DNA from: Selaginella moellendorffii
Lineage: Eukaryota; Streptophyta; Lycopodiopsida; Selaginellales; Selaginellaceae
DNA: 64,000 nt
Direction: 5' to 3'
Assembly (NCBI RefSeq): GCF_000143415.4
Contig: NW_003314388.1
Span: forward strand, 124,001-188,000
The first letter of the stretch is position 1. Every line of letters starts with the position of its first letter. The position numbers and the translations under genes were made by a program. The notes beneath the pieces were generated by a model that did no database searches, was not told the DNA's origin, and saw only the letters and a list, made by a program, of their open reading frames with translations. Shown one piece after another: positions 1 to 10,292 of the stretch.

Positions 1-6
1 TCATAC

Positions 7-261
7 CAGGATCATCTCTTCCTCCCGTGCTTCCGGAGAGGTCGGCGATCGCGCCCCCCGCGGCGAATGCGCATGTTGGAATCCGGTGACGAGCCTCCGG
101 AAGTTTGAGATCCTCCTGGAGAGCTGCGGCTCGCTCTCCTCATGGCTTTGCTTCTTGATCTTGGCCATATGCTTGACAATCTCCTTGCCGTGCCGGTAGT
201 CCAAGTACGCCTCCCTCCATTCCGGGACCTGCTGCGTCTCAAACTGCTTGCCAAACTTCAT
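7..261 (-). CDS. PHO1: PHO1-like phosphate exporter, first exon only (left copy)
   Basis: This is the N-terminal exon of a PHO1-family protein; the rest of the gene lies off the left edge. The ATG at 259-261 opens MKFGKQFETQQVPEWREAY, the classic start of an SPX domain, which senses inositol pyrophosphates as a phosphate-status signal. The exon ends in EEEMIL and a GT donor at 5-6 (plus-strand tcatac at 1-6). An in-frame ATG 26 codons upstream (339) exists, but family members start at MKFGKQ. It differs from the right copy by only a few substitutions (SEPQL against SEAQL; LVTGF against LVSGF). Whether the whole gene is functional cannot be judged from one exon. SPX-EXS PHO1 proteins export phosphate for xylem loading. 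Confidence 0.85.
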
Positions 262-601
262 CGCGATCGAGATCGATCCAGCGCGAGCGACAAAGAAATA
301 TCCCTCAGATAGATCGGCTCTCCCTCCTCGCAGATCCAAATCGGTCCCACTCTAATCGAAATGCTAAGCTCGCTCTCTCAGATCGGAAATCTCACCTCGC
401 CCCACTCCGATTCATCCCAAATGCCAGTAAAATCTCACTAAGCGCTGCCGCCGCAACAGGAGCTGGAGAGATTTCCAGGAAGCAAACAAAGAATGGGGAC
501 CTAGGAACACACGTTATAAGCTAGGGCTTTATAGAACTCTATAGAAGTCATTCCAACTCGGTCCACTCTAGGACAAACACACTAGGACAGACTATTTGGC
601 A

Positions 602-607
602 CACGTG
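602..607. promoter_or_regulatory. G-box (CACGTG) upstream of left PHO1 copy
   Basis: A palindromic CACGTG lies about 340 bases upstream of the left PHO1 start, between that gene and the 3' end of the next minus-strand gene. It is kept in the right copy at 13553-13558. G-boxes bind bZIP/bHLH factors in plants; use here is inferred from position and conservation between copies only. Confidence 0.3.
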
Positions 608-934
608 GAAGAAATGAGGATTAATATATAGCCTCTTGACCTGGACTTGAGGTGTACGTTAGAGAGAAAAAAAGGACGATGCCAATTTTATCCATCACAA
701 AGGATAAAGTAGTAGAATTGTGACTTTACTGTTTCTTGTTGGAACTTAAATATCAAAAGGGCTGGAGCCAATGATGATTCGTAAACATCAACTATTATAT
801 AATGGAATTGATGATATTTGCGCGTACACAAAAATTTTAGTGTTTTTATACACATGTCCAAAGGAGCCAGGAGTAAGCGCGAGCGATATATCCGGAAAGA
901 TTTCAATCTTGACTGCCACTTCGTTTTTCTTTTT

Positions 935-3084
935 CTACTGCTTCTCTGCGTGCTTCTCTGCGCTTGTCGCCGCCGATGAAGACGACGACGATTGATGCTT
1001 TGACTTTTTGGACTTTTTGTGCGCGTTGGCGTGGCTCCGGCTCGGCTTCTTCACCTTCTTGCTACCACTGGAGTGCCAAGTTATCTAGTCAGTTTGCTTG
1101 AGAGTGCAAGCTCAAATTCAACTCTTTACCTGAAGGTGCTCAACACCAAATGCATCGCTGCAGCCGCTGGTAGCACCAAAACCGCCATCGCCTATGAGAG
1201 GAGAAGCAAATTAGAGCTGTCAAACACGCAACTGGAAATAAATCTCTTACGAGAAACCAAACGAGCTCTTTACTCGCCGCCCAGCCTGCCGACACCTCGT
1301 GCTTCAATAAAAGCCCGCGAACTGAGTTTTGCATCTGAAAGAAAGTGAGACGAATCAGCAGCTGCCAGCAATATTCGGCTTCTAAGACTTACCTTATTGT
1401 GATAATTTACAGCCGAGGTCAGTGCCTCCTTGGAAACTTGATGCACCTTTTCGATGTGAGGAGCAGCGTATTCTTGAGATTTCTCGTAATAAGGACGGAC
1501 GTATGCAGCAGCTTTGTCTACGTGCGGCCGAAGCTGTTTCCGTAGAGACTGCAAATGAGAGAAAGGATGTAAGAAACCTATCCGATACATGGACGATTGC
1601 AGACCTTGATGCGAGGCATAAGTTGTTCGTTCGCCTTAACAAAGTGGGGCGACAAGTGAACATTGTAGGCCTCTGACACTTTAGAAGCCAGAACTTTGCC
1701 GTTCGTGGAGACAGTATTCCAGTACGCACTCGCAGAAGGGCCTACTTTCTGGAGAAAAAATGAAGCTCATCTTAAAGCCATTGACAAAAGCAAGATAATC
1801 TGTACCTTCTTAAGAGTATCTACGTGAGGTTGAGCCCATTCCTTCGCCGTTGTGGCGTGTCGAGAGGCCTGATATAGATAATGGTTATAGATATTATGCT
1901 TTATTTCGTTAAAGTGGGACTTATTCAGTAAAGTGGGACATTAATTAGCATGTGTCCACATGCCATTTCCTAGTACTTAATTAATATTTATTAATATTTC
2001 TATCAGTTTTTTAATTTATTTTTTTATATTTCACAATATTATAACACAAAATCATATGAAAAGTTTTTAATTTATAAATTATAAAGTTAAAACTTCAATT
2101 TTTTATTGTTGTTATAAAAATGGCATGTGGCCACACACCATAAGTGGGATAATGAAAAATCCCACTTTAACGAAATAAAGCATTATTGAAGAAATAATCG
2201 GCTTACGTGCTCCGCAGCTTTCTTAAAAACTGGTTCACCGTGCAGGGTCCAATACACTGCCGAAGTTGACTATACACGCACAACAGATGAATGAAAATAT
2301 CAACAAAAACACTTCTTACCTGTATCTGCGCTAGTCGGCCCGCGGCCCATGGTGGCAGCCAAGCCTCGTAAACCTGCAAATCTTGTCACAACGAACGACG
2401 AATGAAAAATCGAAACACCTTATAAAGTTCCTGAGCCTTTGCAGCTGCCTCGGACTTTGCCTTTAGCAGAAGATTCTCAGCTATCTTACGTCTTCAGCAT
2501 CACGTGTTTCTTTCGCAGATGGGTACTGCTCTTCTCGGCCTGGTTAGAAAAAGAGAATCTTTCTCGCATCAAAGGATTCGAAAAGGATAATCTTCGTGCA
2601 AACCTGTGCGAGTTTTGTGGTTAGGTCATGAACTTTCGCTTTCGACAATTCCAGCTTGTCTTGCAACTTCTGGCGTTTTCCCTCGACTTTTTCAAGTTCC
2701 CCTCGAGTTGTTCCACCTAAAAGTCGCGGTGTTACGACAGAACAACAAGAAAGTACGACTGACACCTTCTTTGATAATTCTTCCGCCTTTACCTCCAGAC
2801 TCTGAATTTTCTTCTCCAAATCGCCAGATGCCCGCTTCTACCCACAGCACAGTCACTTCCAGTCCAAAAAATAGATCTATAGCACTCACCTGGAGAGAAT
2901 CTACTTTGCTCTCCAATGAAACGATTTTTTTGCTCTTCTCAAAGGACTCTTGCTTCGCTTGCTTTAAGTTAGAATCTGGCAAGGAGGAAAAACACATTAT
3001 ACAACGTATGGATGATAAAAGGAATTTTCTCTACCTGTGACCGATAGCCGTGCCTCCAGCTTGTGGAGCTTGATAATCTCCCGA
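935..3084 (-). pseudogene. Broken copy of a signal-peptide coiled-coil membrane protein gene
   Basis: This is the left duplicate of the gene at 13876-15883, with the exons in the same order. Three defects are visible against the intact copy. Near 2490-2506 the exon encoding the AEKSSAHLRKK segment has a net loss of five bases. Near 2672 the exon encoding VEQLEG has lost one base. Homology stops at about 3085, inside exon 1, so the start codon and signal peptide are gone and AT-rich DNA follows. An intron also holds a 288-base MITE. C-terminal exons, including SLRKQLRPHVDKAAAYVRPY and the basic tail ending at a TAG at 935-937, remain readable. It is very probably non-functional, although transcripts cannot be excluded. 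Confidence 0.85.
1896..2183. mobile_element. 288-bp MITE-like TIR element in an intron
   Basis: The ends form a 24-base perfect inverted repeat: 1896 reads ATGCTTTATTTCGTTAAAGT, and the complement closes at 2183. It is flanked by TATT on both sides (1892-1895, 2184-2187), a 4-base target duplication. A second inverted pair sits inside (GTGTCCACATGCCA near the left, TGGCATGTGGCCAC near the right). The interior is AT-rich and non-coding. The duplicate locus at about 14832 lacks it, which proves insertion or excision after duplication. Confidence 0.88.
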
Positions 3085-3872
3085 TTTAAAATATTATTTT
3101 GTGAGTCATACATATGTTTTATAATAATTAAATATACATGTGTTTTTTTTCACATATTTTGTAAAATTTTACAATTGTTTACAAACTGCCGACCCTAGGT
3201 ACACCTCCCCTCAGCAAATATACTATAAACAACCAATAATAATAATTCAAAAAACAATCTTTAAAAGTTCAAATATAAAGGAAAAATGTCTTTTTCCAAA
3301 TTGGTTAAGATATTTAGAGTTAAGTGTCATTAAGTTTAAATATGTGACATTTCAGGAAGTTAAAATTTATTGTATTAGAGTAGTTTTATGTTTAACTTTG
3401 TTAATTTCTAAGGGAATCACACTATATATTGAAATTGATATTTGGTAATTAAGTTTACTTGGGTTGGATTTTACCTAAAAGGTAAGGTATCAAAAGAATA
3501 GAACTCTTAGAAAAATTGTAATTTTCAACTGTTGTTCATAAAAGAGTAAACTTGTAAGGAAGCAATTAAAAAGAAAATGATTTATAAAAGTTTAAATATA
3601 AAATAAAGTATCTTTATTATATCCTTAAAGATTTTAAAATATTTAAGGTTAAGTGTCTTTGGATTTATATAGTGTTGAGTTAGATGAGTTCTTGGGAAAC
3701 TCAAATTCAGAAGTTACTTATATAGATTTTCTTAAAGCTTTCTTTATTTCATGCTTATTTTATGGCAAGGTGGGTAGCATAGGTAAAAGTTTATAAAATA
3801 TATTACTGAAAAAAACAAATATGTTTAAATTTTTATAACACATATATGTGCCTCACAAAATAATATTTTAAA
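3085..3872. mobile_element. AT-rich element with 21-bp perfect terminal inverted repeats
   Basis: A 21-base sequence starting TTTAAAATATTATTTTGTGA at 3085-3105 is matched perfectly as its reverse complement at 3852-3872. Weaker inverted similarity continues another 20 or so bases inward. The 788-base interior is AT-rich with no convincing gene. Its left end coincides exactly with loss of homology to the right duplicate. No target duplication is obvious, because the sequence to the right of the element is not the interrupted exon. Confidence 0.6.
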
Positions 3873-5112
3873 CACATACATGTATTGTTGTCCCCATTTT
3901 ACATAGCAAATAAGCATGTATTATTGTCTACCATGTATACATAGCAAATAGACATATATTGTTATTTGCAATATATGCATGGCAAAGTCCAAATCAATGC
4001 CACATATATAATTTTTCACACTATATAAATTTCACTCCATGTTAGATATTTTGACAGATCAGCACTTAAAGTTTGTGGATGTGATATTTTTCAATACGCA
4101 AGTTTTATTTTGAATTTGGATGGCATAGGCTAAACTCACAATCACTGTATGCTTAAAGTTATTTCCCTAACAAAACCATTATAATGCTAAAATCTTTAGT
4201 GTGTAATTAAGAATGCAAGAAATCAATAGAGTTAATATGTTATTACAACTACAACAAAATCCACTTGCTTGCAAAAAAATTATTGTTCTTAACACCCTAA
4301 GCACCTAGAGAAATGTTTTGCCTCACCTCCTAATAAAACCCAATGGCATAAACATTAACTCTGTGATACTTACCCAACACTATTGCTTTTTAGTGAACAT
4401 AGGGCTCACAGTTGGCTGCATTACATTGGCTTGCTTAAGATGACTTATGAGGATTTGGAGAACAAGAAGGGAATTCTTCTTTAGTTGTTACTTAGCCATG
4501 GCTTCCTTTACTTTACTTATGCACTAGCTTCTTCTTCTAAGTTAATGAGAGATCCTGGAGTCATCAAGGTTTGCGGTATGTGCATAATTCACAAGACAGA
4601 CGAGAGTTTCCCTCTCTAATCTGCTAGCAGCGGACACTTTCAGGATGTAGAGCTTTGTAAGCCATAATGGTCAGTAGAGCTCTTGAACCAAAAGTATCTT
4701 GGAGAAAGAAGGGAGAAGCAGTCAGAGTGAAGTAGATGGCTGATCAACTGGAGCATGATGAGCTCAAGGATCAATAATTGATTCAGGAGTTAACCTTACA
4801 AACCAAGCAACAAATGGAGATGCTTCTCCAAAAGGGCACCAGCTAGGAGAACGATCTGTAGCAAATCCATCAAGTGTGCTTTTTGCAAGCTATTTTCCTC
4901 CTCCCAGTGACACATCCGTGAGACAGCTCCACATGCTTAAGTATGGCAACAAGATCAGTAAGTAGTACCGTGACGACACACAAAGCACGAAAGAGAACGT
5001 TTTCTCCTTATATAAAATGAGGTTACGTCAACCATAGTTCCCTAATCCTTTAGACCTTGAAATTTTAAAATGTATGTAAAAAGAATAAAAAGTGTAATAG
5101 TTTATAAACAAC
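3873..5112. other. AT-rich gene-free stretch
   Basis: No supportable gene. About 3889-3985 holds three loose direct repeats ending in CATAGCAAATA or a close variant. From roughly 4430 to 5030 the composition becomes more mixed, with short interrupted reading stretches. These could be remnants of a transposon gag, but I cannot identify a family. The last 60 bases are probably the 3' untranslated region of the minus-strand gene that ends at 5113. Confidence 0.6.
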
Positions 5113-6788
5113 TCAGGAAGAAAAGGCTGCTACAACCATATCCACGCTTCTCTCAATCTCTTTCAAGTACTCAACGAGAATTCTTTGCTTGTAAGAGCCA
5201 CCTTCCTGCTTATAAGCTTTTGCTCAAAAAACCAAGAAAAGAAAAAAAATGAAGCAATGAGACTTACTGTTCTAAGAAGAATTCGCTCAATGCGTTTCTT
5301 AGCCATTTTGCGAAGATCTACGCTCTTAACTGGGCCACCGCCCAAGTCCACTCCGGACCTTATCATGCCATCCCAAGCTTCGCTGTCAGCTATAAAAAAT
5401 AGAACTTGTCTAGCTAACCACGAGAAAAGGAAGATGCAAAAGCGAACCTGAGATTATATTCTCGAGTAGTTCCTCAGCTTCGTCTACGACTCCATCTGCT
5501 TATATCAAACAAAGAAAAAAGGATTACAGCGTAAGTTTGTTGTGAGAAACGATTGAAGCTACAAACCTCTCTTGGCATAGCTTGTCTTTGCAAGAAACGT
5601 TGCTGCATAAAGTTGTAGCACTTTTTGTAGCAAAGCCAGCAATCCGGGCTTATCAGCATCTTTTTTGGCCTTTCTAGCAACGAAAAATGTAAAAATATAT
5701 GAAATTAAAAGAAAGGAAACCTTCCATCCATACCTGACGAAGTTGAGCGTTCACTTCTGCGAGAAAACCGTCATCCAAGTAGCCGGAACTTTCCCTGTGC
5801 ATCAGCTCCTGAGATTGAGAAAGAAGAAAAAAGGAATTTAAAAGAACAAACATCTACAAAAACAGAGATACCTTTCTGACTCTTTGCAACGCATCAGGAT
5901 CACGAGGCGGCCAGACAATTTCTTCGTTTTTGGAGCCCGCGACTGGCTCTAGAATCGCCATAAGCACATCTGTGGAAGTTTCAATCTTTTCCTGTTCATT
6001 CAGACAAATGAACATTCTTTCAGACAAAAATTGGGTGATAACAGATATGTGTAAACCTCTGTCTTCTGTACAATCCGCTCGACTAGCTGCATTATGTTGG
6101 AGGCAAGCTCTTCAAGATCCACCTTCCAAATTTAATTCTTTACAACAAGATAATACGAAATGGATGAAACCTTACCTTATCATCTTCCGATTTACAAAGG
6201 TCTGTCCTGGTAGCCAGTCGAAGCCAGAACTTACTATCAAACGCCAGGACATTCTCCGCAACTATCTGTGGTAGCTAGAGAATAAAAAGGAAAAACAAAA
6301 CTTTCAGTGATCATTATTTAAGTAGCCAGTTCTTTCCGACTCACTCACCAGTCGGGAGTCTGTGCTCTGCAGCTTATCTATCAATCGATCAATCTCTTCG
6401 CCGCTGCTCGATTGTGATGCCTGGGTGGAATCAGCAGCAGCAGCACAAATGCAAAAGTTGCTCCTTGTCTCAGAGCACCTGAGAGAGATATAAGCAACGA
6501 AAAAACAACAAAACACAGGGTAGGAGGTGACTCACATTCGCAAATTCGGCTCCGCAATGCTATGAATTCGAAGAGCCCAGGGCCTCGTTGGAACGTATCC
6601 AGAAGCCTAACAAAATAAAATATGAAAGAAAGAGATTTACATCTGAAACACCGGAGAACCCTCGTTACCCAGTGGCCATTTCCATTGGAAGACCGAATAG
6701 AGCAGAATGCTGAAGCAGCAGCAGCCGCCATTGTCGCCATTGCAACAACAGCTTCAAAAGAAAAGGGAGGGGATTCTGAACGAAACAA
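5113..6788 (-). CDS. Uncharacterised plastid-type protein, multi-exon
   Basis: I cannot name this gene. The start is either 6788 (MFRSESPPFSFEAVVAM) or the internal ATG at 6740 (MATMAAAAASAFCS). Either N-terminus is Ala/Ser/Arg-rich like a chloroplast transit peptide. About nine exons with 45-70-base introns can be followed: VLRCF then ASGYVPTRPWALRIHS, GEEIDRLIDKLQSTDSRL, a segment ending FDSKFWLRLATRTDL, DDKVDLEELASNIMQLVERI, NEEIVWPPRDPDALQRVRK, LMHRESSGYLDDGFLAEVNA, LLALLQKVLQLYAATFLAK, KSVDLRKMAKKRIERILLRT, and a last exon EGGSYKQRILVEYLKEIERS ending FSS and a TGA at 5113-5115. It is largely helical and soluble apart from the leader. The intact splicing pattern argues for a real gene. 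It lies 160 bases downstream of CTF18 on the same strand. Confidence 0.75.
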
Positions 6789-6949
6789 ATCAGCTTTGAT
6801 TCTCTTAAGTTAATGGATTTGAGTGTCCATAATTATTAATCGAAGAATAGCTACAAAACAGCAGCTGCAAATCAAGAATCAAACTCTACCTAAAGGGAAA
6901 AAAATCGCTGGACACGCACCTAAAAAGGAGAAGTACACGATCATCGCGC

Positions 6950-9900
6950 TCATAGAAAATCACGCATAAGGACGGGCTTCTTCACCGCGTTTGTAAATCC
7001 CTGAAGCCAAGAAAACGCTCAGCTATGCACCACAAAGAGAAGCGTCCGACCTCGTGAAATTTAAAGAGCAATGGCCTCGAATCTCTTTTAGCTGTTGAAA
7101 CTTCCCGTTTGGAGGAGTGGCCTTCCGTGCTTCCTGTTCTAAACCTGCAACGACAGTGTGGATTTGAACAGCACAACGAACCTACCTGTCAAAGAAAGAA
7201 GCTTTCTTCAAGACAGTGTTTGCCTTGACAACTTCGGTCTTAGATGTTGTCACGAGTTTTCCAGTGGATGCTGAAGCTGATACGATAGTTCTCTTTTCAA
7301 TGGTAGTAGACTTGACGATGGTATTATTGTTGGCAGAAACAGATGGCTTCTGCTGGAATGGTTTAGAGGACCGCTTTGCAGTTTCGCGTTTTATCGCTTC
7401 CATTTCAACCTGAAATATCGCATTACGCATGCATTCTTTGTGTATGAACTTCTGCACCTCGTGGCTCAGCATCTGTTGAATGGTTGAAGAAAGTTCTCCA
7501 TGGCTGTGGGCGTATTCCTGATAGGCAAGGAAGAATGAACTTCAAAACTTATAACACAGAAACAATAACGATTACCTTGAAGGTTATAAAGGTATGCAGT
7601 GGAGGATCTAACAGGAATGCTTCCCCTGAGAACTTATGTACTGTGAGACTGTCAGCCTTGGACTTCTTGTACCGAAGTCCATAACTTATCATTGTATCCA
7701 CAAGCTGCTTAAGGTCTTCGCGTTCTTGCTGAGAAAGGAGATTAGAAGCAACCTGCACGTACCACGGCATCAGTACATGAAAATACATTATCTAGTTCTT
7801 ACGGGCCGCAACTTGGGAGCCAAAATCGATAACAAAGGAGAAAGAACATCCTGGATCAAAGAGGGGCACAAAATGGTTCGCGATAGGGCCGGTGTCATTG
7901 AAGTCAGCCACGACTTCAAAATTTCTGTGTTTGCTGCACGGACTTGACGATTTCTGGAACAACAGAAACCAGTCAGTACAGAATTTCTACAATATTAAAC
8001 CGTACCTCTGAAATGATTTCGGCCACTCAAGCTTAGGCCGAACAGGCTGCGAAATCAAACGGCGAATAGCAAGTTTAAAAGAAGGTCGATACGCTGTTTC
8101 ATGCAGAGTGAAAAGTCTTTGGAACAAGAACAAACGGTACCATTCAGAAAAAACTGCTGCTGCGAAGCTGTTTTTCGTCCAAAAATATCTGACGCGCCTA
8201 TCACTTCCAGGCATTGAAGCTAAGAAGTAGCAATGAAGACCAATGAGGCAGAGAAAAACCAATTTCGATATTTACCGTCTTTTGGAGGTATACATCATGA
8301 TAATGCACATGCAAGAAGTTCTCAAAAATACCCTCCATTCCAAGGTCATACTCTCCGCTGCATAAAAACATTAGCAAATAAGCCAATACTTCTAGAACTT
8401 TAGAACGTACTGGTTCGCATAAACGTCATGGACCCGACTGAACTCCGCGTGTGCCTGCTTCATTCTGGTTCTGTTTCTAGTCCAGAATGTCTAGCAAAAC
8501 AGCATAAGCAGATAGAAAATGAACTGGAAGAAACTTACCTCAAGCCATATGTCGAACATGCTGCTGGTCATGTCTTTTTTACCAATAACCTGAGAAGCAA
8601 CTTCTAGCTGCAAAGTAGAGCGCCTTAGAAAGTTTGATAAAAAAAAAATGGCAGGATTACCGCTTTCAGCGACTGTCCGTTCCGAAACAAGAACTGAAGA
8701 GTGTTTAAACACGAGCGAATATCTGATTCTGTAATTCGAGTCAAAAATTTGCGCCGACAGCAATTGTTTGTTACCAGTGTGCACAGCGAGGGCAGCTAGA
8801 GCGCGTGTGTCCACCTTGTAACCTTCTGACTTGCAAATGAAATTTAGTCTGCATAGACACCGTGAGTGGTTTTGAAGAGCAAATGAAAAAGTTACAACCT
8901 TGTCACTATCCTATGAGGACTTGGAGGAGAAAATATATGAATCCTGCCAAAACTGCTGTTAAGATACAAAAGAGATGGTGTTGCGGTACCGGGCAATTTG
9001 ACGCAAAGGCCGTAAGGCAGGAGCATAAAGGTCGTTGCAAATGCAAATGATCTGTGCCACAAAAGTTGGCGAGGTTCTCTATAGGACGCAAGCTTAGGGG
9101 TCCCATATCGTTTAAACTGGTTATCAGAAGGTTGTGGCCCAAGCTTGTGTTGTTGCAAAGCTTTGAGAACCTCTTTAGGTGTAGAGTGCCTTTTAACACC
9201 GTAAACGCATAGATCCCACTGCTTCAACCAGCTCAAGACCTACTAATGAAAACGTTACACACAGGAAACAATTCGTAAAATCATGACATACCTCTCGATT
9301 GATCTGTTCATCGCTCAAAAGCTCGGTGAACGACTTCGGCGAGTATTTATCAACCCACAGCTGATCAATCCTCTCCGCCGAGACAGCGATAGGATCTTTT
9401 TCCTTCTCAGCGAGCTCGCAAGCCTTCGAGAAAATCCATGAAAATAAATTGATCAAGAACGAAGAGCTGCCATACTTGTTTGAACTGTTCGAGCTCCAGT
9501 TGTTCAATCATTTTCTCGACGGGCATCGAGAGAAGCTGGTCTGGAGCAACAAAGTCGAGTTAAGTTCGTCACGAGTCCAACTGATCATACCTTGTTTCTT
9601 ATCACGCAGCACCGGCTGAGGAGAGAAGTTTCTATCAACTTCGGCATAGACTCGTTCACCTGATGGCCCAGTTATGGAAATCAGCTCCCCGGCAATGTCC
9701 GCCGCACGCTTTCGCGGGAAATGGTGTTGATCCAATTCTTCGCGAAAATTTTCTTCCCCATAAAAACTTTCTTCGCGGCAATCTTCGAGAACAATGGTAC
9801 TTTCCTCTTCCACGGCAATCGCGCATTCCTTTCTCGCTATAGCATCTTGGACTCTCCTTGATTTGATCGGCGACACGCACACATCGGGAATCACGAGCTT

Positions 9901-10161
9901 TCTCTTCACTATAGGGGAAAAGAAAAAATCCATGAGAAATTTCAGAATGTAGGCCAAACCTGGCAGATCGCGCTGCGCATCCTCGCCGCCGCCGGCATTC
10001 AGATCCTCAAACCCTCCCCTGCCCTCCTCAAACCCATCGGAGCCCCGCCGCCGCTGGATCTGACCAAAGAACGCTTCATCCATGAGAAGCTCTTCGTCCT
10101 CCATGGCCTGACCCTGCTCCATCGCCATCCACTCGAGCTCATCGTCGCCAGGCGCCTCCAT
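6950..10161 (-). CDS. CTF18: CTF18-like clamp-loader subunit lacking its ATPase core (possible pseudogene)
   Basis: CTF18 is the large subunit of the alternative RFC complex that loads PCNA for sister-chromatid cohesion. The acidic N-terminus (MEAPGDDELEWMAMEQGQAM) leads to the diagnostic LWVDKYSPKSFTELLSDEQI (9290-9360) and LSWLKQWDLCVYGVKR. Downstream, IICICNDLYAPALRPLRQIA, IHIFSPPSPHRIVTRL, DIRSCLNTLQFLFRNGQ, ASQVIGKKDMTSSMFDIW, LEWPKSFQR, VASNLLSQQEREDLKQ and the ending GFTNAVKKPVLMRDFL (TGA at 6950-6952) are all present with normal introns. At about 9050-9110, however, the sequence passes straight from the KYGVKR linker region to IICICND, and the frame shifts. The P-loop and DEID (Walker B) segments, roughly 150 or more residues, are not there. 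Either it is a deletion pseudogene or the assembly has collapsed; all other exons look healthy. The start at 10161 is the first ATG of the long acidic exon. Confidence 0.88.
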
Positions 10162-10292
10162 AGCCGCCAGAACTCAAAGCCCGCCAAAATGCCTTACATA
10201 TTCTGCTAGCCCAAATATTCTGTTTAGCAGGTCAGAACATTCCGTCTATTTACAAAAGATTCCGTTTACAAAAAAAAAGGGAGGGAAAAACA

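Larger units (their letters stand above)
1..3085. repeat. Segmental duplication, left (decayed) copy
   Basis: Nearly base-for-base the same as 12932-15768, in the same orientation. It covers the first PHO1 exon, its upstream region and most of the following coiled-coil gene. This copy differs by a 288-base inserted element at 1896-2183, small indels, and an abrupt end of homology at about 3085, inside the first exon of the coiled-coil gene. The rest of the left PHO1 copy would lie before base 1. Confidence 0.93.

Noticed and set aside
261-339. Upstream ATG of the PHO1 exon (MDLRGGRADLSEG), also at 13270
   Set aside because: SPX proteins of this family start at MKFGKQ. The extra 26 codons look like a 5' untranslated region that happens to be open.
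4430-5030. Possible gag-like gene remnant
   Set aside because: Short interrupted frames only, with no motif that I can name.
8862-9199. Alternative small frames on both strands over the CTF18 gap that might hide the missing ATPase exons
   Set aside because: None contains a P-loop (GxxGxGKT/S) or DEAD/DEID-type motif, and the real exons account for the bases on either side.
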